Assembly (NCBI RefSeq): GCF_002174455.2
Contig: NZ_CP147246.1
Location: 434,001 to 498,000 of the forward strand
DNA length: 64,000 nt
Source: Enterococcus sp. 9D6_DIV0238
GTDB taxonomy: Bacteria; Bacillota; Bacilli; Lactobacillales; Enterococcaceae
Direction: 5' to 3'
The notes under the pieces are model-generated. The model was not told where the DNA came from, searched no databases, and saw nothing but the letters and a program-made list of their open reading frames with translations. Of the stretch, positions 58,011 through 64,000 are shown piece by piece; the first letter of the stretch is position 1, and the number at the start of each line of letters is the position of its first letter. Both the position numbers and the translations under genes were made by a program.

Positions 58011-61000
58011 TTATTTTTCGCTGACTTCTATTAAAAGATCTCCAGAACTGATTGCTTCACCTTCGACAACATAGATATGTTCTACCTCGCCATCGAAACG
58101 TGCTTCAATCGTTGTTTCCATTTTCATTGCTTCAGTGACCAGTAAAGCATCACCTTTTTTGACCTTATCACCTTTTTTGACTAGCACTTGAAGTACAGAG
58201 CCAGACATCGTTGCACCAATCTGTTCTTTGTTCGTCGGCTCAGCTTTTCTTTTTGCCTGAATCGCTGATTTAACGGATGTATCTTTTATGACAACTTCTC
58301 TACGCTGCCCGTTCAAGTTGAAGAAGAGTACTCGATTTCCTTCAATATCAGGCTCACCAACTTCGTCTAGACGAATGATCAACGTTTTTCCTTTTTCAAT
58401 TTGGACTTCTACTGATTCACCTTGACGAATACCTTGGAAGAAGGTTGGCGTATCCAACAACGTCACATCCCCAAAGTTTTGATAAGATGTACGATAATCT
58501 AAAAATACTTGCGGATACATCAAATAGCTTAAAATCTCTTCCAATTTAGGTTCATAGCCAATCAGTTCAGCCAGCTCGTCCTTAACTTTATCAAATTTTA
58601 CAGGTGCCGCTAAGCTTCCGGGTCTTTCTGTAAACGCTGGACGTCCTTTTAAAATGATACTCTGAAGCTCTTTTGGAAAACCACCAACGGGTTGACCTAA
58701 GTCTCCTTGGAAAAAAGTGACTACTGATTCAGGGAAGCTCAAGCTTTCTCCATTAGAAAAAATATCCTCTTCTGTTAAATCATTTTGTACCATGAATAGC
58801 GCCATGTCTCCAACAACTTTTGAAGAAGGTGTTACTTTGACGATATCGCCAAACATTTGATTCACTGTATGATACATTTTTTTGATGTCATCCCATTTAT
58901 GACCTAACCCAACTGCTTTTGCCTGTTGTTGTAAGTTAGAGTATTGTCCACCAGGCATTTCATGCATGTATACTTCTGTTTGCGGTGCATTCAATCCATT
59001 TTCAAACGGTTTGTAATACATACGAACATCTTCCCAGTAATGATTGATTTTTTGAGCATTATCAACATTGATATCAGGTGTTCTTTCACCATTAACTAAG
59101 GCATAATACAGACTGCTCATACTTGGTTGACTTGTTGCGCCACTCATTGCACTAGTCGCAACATCCACAATATCAACACCAGCTTTTGTTGCTGCAGAAT
59201 ACGTGATAATACCATTCCCGCTAGTATCATGGGTATGCAAATGTATAGGAAGATCCGTTGTTGCTTTCAATTCACTGATCAAACGGTAAGCAGCTTGTGG
59301 TTTTAGTAATCCAGCCATATCTTTGATTGCGATGATATGAGCGCCCATTTGTTCAAGCTCTTTCGTCATGTTTTTATAGTATTCAACGTTATATTTTGCT
59401 CTTGAAGGATCATTGATATCGCCAGTATAGCAAATAGCAGCTTCAGCGATTTTTCCAGTATCTCTAACTGCTTGAATACTTTTTTCCATTTGCGGAAGCC
59501 AGTTCAAGCTGTCAAAAATTCGAAAAACATCGATTCCTTGTCTTGCTGATTCTTTGATAAACTCTTCGATCACATTATCTGGATAGTTTTGATATCCTAC
59601 TGCATTCGAACCTCTAAAGAGCATTTGCAGTAATGTGTTCGGCATCAATTTACGAATCTTGCGAAGTCTTTGCCACGGATCTTCATTTAAAAAACGATAA
59701 GCAACATCAAAGGTCGCGCCCCCCCACATCTCACTTGAGAATAATTCAGGTAGACCTTCTCCTGTCAGACGAGCAATTTCTTTAAAGTCCTGTGTTCTCA
59801 CACGAGTCGCCAGTAAGCTTTGGTGGGCATCACGGAAGGTTGTATCTGTTAATAGTACATTTTCCTGTGCCTTGATCCAATCGATCACACCAGCAGCGCC
59901 TTTTGCATCTAAAATATTTTTAGCTGTGACGTAGTTTTCACGTAATTCTAAGTCAGTTGGAATCCGCGGTGCATCAAAGTATTTCTTTGTCGATTTTTCT
60001 ACACCTGGGAAACCATTGACTGTTACTTCTCCAATATATTTCATCGTTTTATTTCCACGGTCTCTCAACTTAGGAAATTCGAATAATTGCGGTGTGTTGT
60101 CAATAAAAGTCGTCTTTGCTTCCCCCGATTGAAATTCAGGATGACCAATAACTTTATGAAGGAACGGGATATTTGTTTTGACTCCGCGAATTCTGAATTC
60201 ACGTAAGCAACGCTCCATTTTTTGAATCGCTTTATCAAAGGTAAAACCATGCGTACAAACTTTTACTAAAAGTGAATCAAAGTAAGGTGTTACCACCGCA
60301 CCAGAGTATGCATTCCCTACATCTAGACGCACACCAAATCCGCCTGGCGAACGATACGTATCGATTTTACCTGTATCAGGCATAAATTGATTCAACGGAT
60401 CTTCTGTAGTGATTCGACATTGAATCGCTGCGCCGTTCAATGCAATATCTTTTTGTTGAGGAATTTTCATATCCTTATGCAAATCAAGTCCTTGTGCAAT
60501 TTGCAGTTGAGAAACTACGATATCAATATCCGTGATCATTTCTGTAATCGTATGTTCCACCTGAACACGAGGATTGACTTCGATAAAGTAAAATTGATCC
60601 CCTTCAACTAGGAATTCAACCGTACCTGCATTGATATATCCGACATGCTGCATCAATTGGACAGCAGCATCACAGATTTTCAATCGTTGTTCTTCGTTCA
60701 TCGAGATACACGGTGCAACTTCGACTACTTTTTGATGACGACGCTGAACAGAACAATCACGCTCAAATAAGTGAATAACGTTACCATGGCTGTCGCCTAG
60801 AATCTGGACTTCTATATGTTTAGGATTAGAGATATATTTTTCAACATAAACTTCATCTGAACCGAAGGCTGCTTTAGCTTCACTTTTAGCCCGATCATAA
60901 CCTTCTCTCGCTTCTTTTTCATCATGAGCAACACGCATTCCACGACCGCCGCCGCCTAATGCTGCTTTGATCATGATCGGAAAGCCATGTGTCCGACCAA

Positions 61001-61439
61001 ACTCTAACACTGCATCAACAGTTTGAACAGGACCATCCGAACCCGGAATCGAAGCAATACCTGCTGCAACTGCGGCTTCTTTCGCTTTGATCTTGTCACC
61101 AAATATGTCTAAGTGATGTAAAGAAGGACCTACGAAAATCAATCCTTCCTCTTCACAACGACGAGCAAATTCTAGATTTTCTGAAAGAAAACCATAGCCA
61201 GGATGGATCGCATCTGCTCCAGATTTCTTGGCAATGCGAATGATATCTTCCATATCAAGGTAGGCTTCAATTGGTTTTTTCCCTTTACCAACCAAATAAG
61301 CTTCGTCAGCTTTAAAACGATGTACTGAATATTCATCTTCTGCTGCATAGATTGCCACTGTCCCGATGTGCATCTCCGTACAGGCTCTAAAAATTCTGAT
61401 TGCAATTTCTCCACGATTTGCTACTAAAACTTTTTTCAT
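58011..61439 (-). CDS. pyc: Pyruvate carboxylase
   Basis: 1142 residues, one chain with all three functions, forming oxaloacetate from pyruvate, bicarbonate and ATP. Residues about 1-450 are biotin carboxylase (VLVANRGEIAIRI, ATP-grasp KAALGGGGRGMR, FIEVNPRVQVEHT). Residues about 530-800 are carboxyltransferase (DTTFRDAHQSLLATR, DSLNWLPQM, HTHDTSGNG). Residues about 1070-1142 are the biotin carrier with EAMKM. Oxaloacetate here feeds aspartate and the threonine branch. It lies 72 bp after ftsW on the same strand, the usual Bacilli order. Confidence 0.97.
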   Translation of the reverse strand: MKKVLVANRGEIAIRIFRACTEMHIGTVAIYAAEDEYSVHRFKADEAYLVGKGKKPIEAYLDMEDIIRIAKKSGADAIHPGYGFLSENLEFARRCEEEGLIFVGPSLHHLDIFGDKIKAKEAAVAAGIASIPGSDGPVQTVDAVLEFGRTHGFPIMIKAALGGGGRGMRVAHDEKEAREGYDRAKSEAKAAFGSDEVYVEKYISNPKHIEVQILGDSHGNVIHLFERDCSVQRRHQKVVEVAPCISMNEEQRLKICDAAVQLMQHVGYINAGTVEFLVEGDQFYFIEVNPRVQVEHTITEMITDIDIVVSQLQIAQGLDLHKDMKIPQQKDIALNGAAIQCRITTEDPLNQFMPDTGKIDTYRSPGGFGVRLDVGNAYSGAVVTPYFDSLLVKVCTHGFTFDKAIQKMERCLREFRIRGVKTNIPFLHKVIGHPEFQSGEAKTTFIDNTPQLFEFPKLRDRGNKTMKYIGEVTVNGFPGVEKSTKKYFDAPRIPTDLELRENYVTAKNILDAKGAAGVIDWIKAQENVLLTDTTFRDAHQSLLATRVRTQDFKEIARLTGEGLPELFSSEMWGGATFDVAYRFLNEDPWQRLRKIRKLMPNTLLQMLFRGSNAVGYQNYPDNVIEEFIKESARQGIDVFRIFDSLNWLPQMEKSIQAVRDTGKIAEAAICYTGDINDPSRAKYNVEYYKNMTKELEQMGAHIIAIKDMAGLLKPQAAYRLISELKATTDLPIHLHTHDTSGNGIITYSAATKAGVDIVDVATSAMSGATSQPSMSSLYYALVNGERTPDINVDNAQKINHYWEDVRMYYKPFENGLNAPQTEVYMHEMPGGQYSNLQQQAKAVGLGHKWDDIKKMYHTVNQMFGDIVKVTPSSKVVGDMALFMVQNDLTEEDIFSNGESLSFPESVVTFFQGDLGQPVGGFPKELQSIILKGRPAFTERPGSLAAPVKFDKVKDELAELIGYEPKLEEILSYLMYPQVFLDYRTSYQNFGDVTLLDTPTFFQGIRQGESVEVQIEKGKTLIIRLDEVGEPDIEGNRVLFFNLNGQRREVVIKDTSVKSAIQAKRKAEPTNKEQIGATMSGSVLQVLVKKGDKVKKGDALLVTEAMKMETTIEARFDGEVEHIYVVEGEAISSGDLLIEVSEK

Positions 61440-61512
61440 TCCTTCACTCCTACCTTTTTATTCAGCTAAACATCATTTATAAAAAATAGATTCTATTTAA
61501 CTGCCTTCATTT

Positions 61513-62706
61513 TTATTGATTCCCAAATAATTGGTATTCTTGGGTCATTTTTTGTTTTTTCTCATCCGCACTGATGTTCAGCACAAAAGCAACCGCAATG
61601 GAGATGATCAATAGACTATTTCCTCCATGACTGAGAAATGGAAAAGTAATCCCAGTTAGTGGAATCACACCTGTAATTCCGCCTAGGTTAATGAAAACTT
61701 GTAATAATAACATCGAACCAATACCAATACACATTAAAGAATTGAATGGCTTTTTCGAACGAACACCAACTAAAATAATTCGCGCTATCATGAACATCAA
61801 AAGCGCTAAAATAATCAGCGATACAAGTAAGCCTAGCTCTTCGATTGTGATCGCAAATATAAAGTCTGAATGTGCTTCTGGCAAAAAGCCTTTTTTCTGT
61901 ATACTATTTCCTAGTCCTTTACCGAACCAGCCGCCATTGTTGATGGCATAGTATGAATTCGCTAATTGATGTCCCGCATTACGTTCATCCGTAAATGGAT
62001 TTAAAAAAATCGCAAAACGTTTGTAAACATACTGGTATTTCGCAGGAATAAACGCACCCTTACTTAAAATCAACGCTTCAATAATAAAAATACTTCCTAA
62101 GATCCCTGCTCCTCCAACCACATAGGTATACATGTAATTCACACCGCAAGCTAAAATCATAATGATCGCAATCAGCGTCAAAATCGCTGCATTACCAAGA
62201 TCGGGCTGGATCGCAACAAGGGCAATCAAAAAACCAACTAAAAGCATTGGTCTGAACACAGCTTTTTTAAACTCTTTGTCGATATACTTCTGTCTTCTAC
62301 CTAAAATGTAAGCTAAATACCAAATGATCATGATTTTCAAGTATTCAGCAGGCTGCATAGAAAATCCGCCTAAATATAGCCAACCGGATGCACCATTGAT
62401 CGTTTTCCCTAATGGCGTAAACTTAACTGCCAATAGCAAAACAGAAATCACAGTGATGGCTAGCATAATGAAGCCTTTATTTTGAAAAACAGCGGTTTTC
62501 ATTTTGTAAATAAAAAACATTGCCACTAAGCTTAAAACCCAAAACTGCAGTTGAGAAACGACCATACTAGTCGGCGGTTCCCCTTTTGTAACTAACAGTG
62601 AAGAAGTCGAACTATAGACCATGATCAGGCCTACTGCACTAAGAACCAAATATGGAATCAAAATGCTATAATCTAACAGGTGCCGCTTTTTTATCTTGTT
62701 TGGCAA
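61513..62706 (-). CDS. ftsW: FtsW, SEDS-family division peptidoglycan polymerase
   Basis: 397 residues with ten membrane helices. It polymerises lipid II at the septum with a partner class b PBP. SEDS signatures are LIPYLVLSAVGLIMVYSSTS, AGHQLANSYYAINNGGWFGKGLGNSIQKKGFLPEAHSDFIFAITIEELG (with the catalytic Asp region) and PFLSHGGNSLL near the C-terminus. The protein is FtsW rather than RodA by position beside ylaN and pyc, though the families are close. It starts 3 bp after ylaN. Confidence 0.93.
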   Translation of the reverse strand: MPNKIKKRHLLDYSILIPYLVLSAVGLIMVYSSTSSLLVTKGEPPTSMVVSQLQFWVLSLVAMFFIYKMKTAVFQNKGFIMLAITVISVLLLAVKFTPLGKTINGASGWLYLGGFSMQPAEYLKIMIIWYLAYILGRRQKYIDKEFKKAVFRPMLLVGFLIALVAIQPDLGNAAILTLIAIIMILACGVNYMYTYVVGGAGILGSIFIIEALILSKGAFIPAKYQYVYKRFAIFLNPFTDERNAGHQLANSYYAINNGGWFGKGLGNSIQKKGFLPEAHSDFIFAITIEELGLLVSLIILALLMFMIARIILVGVRSKKPFNSLMCIGIGSMLLLQVFINLGGITGVIPLTGITFPFLSHGGNSLLIISIAVAFVLNISADEKKQKMTQEYQLFGNQ

Positions 62707-62709
62707 AGT

Positions 62710-63012
62710 TTAGACCTCCTTGCCAATCTCTTTTTTTTCTTGTGTTTCCTCATAAACATCACTATATAATTGATTAAGTTCTTTCTCTAAATCACTTAAT
62801 AATTGGTGTCCTTGGGTCGAACTCAAAATGCCAAGACGAATCGCATAAGTCACCTGACGAGAAAAACCATACATTTGCGTATCAACGACTTCTTCAAAAG
62901 CCTTACATTGGGAAATACATAAACTATTTTTTTGATTACGGATCAGCATCATGATCCTTTGTGCGTCATCATTTAACAGCTGAATCGCGAACTCTTTTGA
63001 AATGGATTCCAT
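62710..63012 (-). CDS. ylaN: YlaN family protein (DUF1507)
   Basis: About 100 residues, small helical dimer of the YlaN family, with LNDDAQRIMMLIRNQKNSLCISQCKAFEEVVDTQMYGFSRQVTYAIRLG and an acidic C-terminus. In B. subtilis YlaN is essential in iron-limited conditions and has been linked to Fur control; here it sits next to ftsW as in other Bacilli. The ATG at 63012 follows GGGAGG. A TATAAT at 63043-63048 on the minus strand, with the TGn of an extended -10, is the promoter. Confidence 0.9.
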   Translation of the reverse strand: MESISKEFAIQLLNDDAQRIMMLIRNQKNSLCISQCKAFEEVVDTQMYGFSRQVTYAIRLGILSSTQGHQLLSDLEKELNQLYSDVYEETQEKKEIGKEV

Positions 63013-63042
63013 GTGCACTAAACCTCCCATCTTAATTATGTA

Positions 63043-63052
63043 ATTATAGCAT
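63043..63052 (-). promoter_or_regulatory. Extended -10 promoter of the ylaN-ftsW run
   Basis: TATGCTATAAT on the minus strand, 30 bp before the start of ylaN. The -35 is unclear. The gap 63049-63217 holds no gene that I can see. Confidence 0.6.
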
Positions 63053-63217
63053 AATTTAGCTGATTATTAACAGAAATTTTCTGAAAATCACTTGTTTAAC
63101 TCTTTTTTTAATTTTTAGCAAATTCGAATGGAAAAAATCTCATTTTTCTCTTTGTTTTTCTAAGATCAACAAATCTATCAAGCTTGCTCAAATAATCAAT
63201 GAGTTTCTTCTAGAATT

Positions 63218-63373
63218 TTAGTTCAATCCATAAACGATTACATAATATATTACATAAATCCAGCTTAAAAGCCCATGAAATACTGCCCAAATGATACTAT
63301 GCCAATTCACATAAGAAATGACCATCGCCAAAGCACAGCCAAAAGATATCCCAGCTTTTGCACCATCTTTCAT
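63218..63373 (-). CDS. 51-residue membrane protein
   Basis: Too short for a usual gene caller. It reads MKDGAKAGISFGCALAMVISY, then an NWHSIIWAVFHGLLSWIYVIYYVIVYGLN end: two membrane segments with a short turn, rich in Trp, Tyr and Ile. AGGAGG lies 8 bases before the ATG, which strongly supports translation. The last residues are tightly packed, with no signal peptide cleavage site. It is about 30 bp after the GNAT gene on the same strand and could be co-transcribed. No function is recognised; similar small proteins occur in lactic acid bacteria as far as I recall. Confidence 0.75.
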   Translation of the reverse strand: MKDGAKAGISFGCALAMVISYVNWHSIIWAVFHGLLSWIYVIYYVIVYGLN

Positions 63374-63400
63374 CTTGATTCCTCCTAGTCTATTCATTTA

Positions 63401-63913
63401 TTACGATGGAATAAGAATCTTTCCATCTGATTTTAACCAATCACTTACATCGATTTTTTTGATCAGAAGATATTCCCTTGGAATCTCTGGTTCCGACAAC
63501 AAACCAAATTCACTCGCTTGCTGATAACCATAGCAGTTATCATAAGCAGAATCACCTACCAAAATGATCGCTTTCTCTTTCGCATCTTTAGCCGCTGCCT
63601 CGGCGGTTTCCATAAGTCTGGCTCCCACTCCTTTATTCCTTTGGTCTAATCTCACTGCCAAAGGAGCTAATAGCAGCAATTTGCTTTCCTCTTGTTCATT
63701 TTCGAAATGAATTCTTGTAAGCATGATATGTCCTACGATTTCGTCATTACACTCAGCAACGTATTCAAATTGAGGCAAATAATCCAAACTTTGTCGCAGA
63801 CGTTGTACAAAATGATGTTCATCACCATCTTTAACTTTTGCCGTTTCGAAGGCCACTTTGATGAATCGATCGATCTTATCAACATCTCGTTTTTCCTTCA
63901 AACGAATAAACAT
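63401..63913 (-). CDS. GNAT family N-acetyltransferase
   Basis: 170 residues. The acetyl-CoA loop QRNKGVGARLMETAEAAAKD (motif A, about residues 90-110) and ECNDEIVGHIMLTRIHF (beta4 region) are typical; VGDSAYDNCYGYQQAS is the C-terminal core. Substrate not assignable. It ends with VSDWLKSDGKILIPS. An AAGGAGG site precedes the ATG. It lies upstream of the tiny membrane protein gene. Confidence 0.85.
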   Translation of the reverse strand: MFIRLKEKRDVDKIDRFIKVAFETAKVKDGDEHHFVQRLRQSLDYLPQFEYVAECNDEIVGHIMLTRIHFENEQEESKLLLLAPLAVRLDQRNKGVGARLMETAEAAAKDAKEKAIILVGDSAYDNCYGYQQASEFGLLSEPEIPREYLLIKKIDVSDWLKSDGKILIPS

Positions 63914-64000
63914 ATCATCGCCTCCTTCAAATCGTTATGTATTTAAATTCTTTCTACTTATAGTAACAGAATCTATTTTAAGAATCCATCAAAGACACTG

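Overview
The window is a chromosomal segment of a low-GC Gram-positive bacterium of the order Lactobacillales, most probably an Enterococcus. Three things point there: the AT-rich sequence with strong AGGAGG ribosome binding sites, the gene complement (mupG-murQ-murP, comEA-EB-EC, ylaN-ftsW-pyc, glyQS behind a T-box), and a gene order resembling E. faecalis as I recall it. I see no rRNA, tRNA, CRISPR array, transposase or prophage gene. It reads as ordinary core genome with a few accessory patches, and most genes lie on the minus strand.

Layout. 1-1 kb: the membrane insertase YidC (+). 1-5.5 kb: a minus-strand cluster of membrane proteins (DUF2177, DUF1295, TspO-like), a single-chain DhaL-DegV (FakA-FakB-like) protein and a TetR regulator. 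5.6-9.4 kb: glyS and glyQ behind a T-box, with a long leader full of structured repeats. 9.4-16.2 kb: conserved housekeeping genes (recO, era, dgkA, ybeY, pgpH, phoH, yqeY, rpsU). 16.3-17.7 kb: a Zur-type Fur-family regulator divergent from the PPDK regulatory protein. 17.8-21 kb: the threonine operon hom-thrC-thrB. 21-26.4 kb: a CzrA-like ArsR regulator, proC, a phosphohexomutase, a nitroreductase and a MocR regulator. 26.6-28.4 kb: a 73-bp tandem repeat, then pdxK and an ECF S component (vitamin B6). 28.4-29.9 kb: a PadR/HAAS-domain pair. 30-34 kb: purine salvage (guaC, guanine deaminase, NCS2 permease) with PurBox-like sites.

34.2-35.6 kb: a metallo-beta-lactamase hydrolase and a phosphoglycerate-mutase-like phosphatase (+). 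35.6-40.8 kb: MurNAc recycling (murR, murP, murQ, mupG, plus a stand-alone EIIA-Glc) with repeated palindromic operators. 41-44 kb: uppP and a P1B-4 metal ATPase behind Fur boxes. 44-46.5 kb: an HD phosphohydrolase and a DUF47/Pit phosphate uptake pair. 46.7-47 kb: rpsT. 47.3-52.4 kb: a SnoaL-like protein, holA and the competence operon comEA-comEB-comEC. 52.5-53.8 kb: a sigma factor with a membrane-anchored partner. 53.9-63 kb: the conserved ylaN-ftsW-pyc-(CAP-like)-ylbF-ylbG-rsmD-coaD-ylbL run. 63.2-63.9 kb: a tiny membrane protein and a GNAT acetyltransferase.

Nothing here is a clear-cut new defence or biosynthetic system. The least explained signals are non-coding. Three structured repeats in the glyQS leader keep their stems through compensatory base changes, and a second repeat family is shared between that leader and the pdxK upstream region. 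Other points worth attention are the FakA-FakB-like fusion with a perfect 42-bp palindrome at the head of its operon, Fur boxes on the metal-efflux ATPase, repeated MurR-like palindromes, and a sigma factor paired with an unusual membrane protein.
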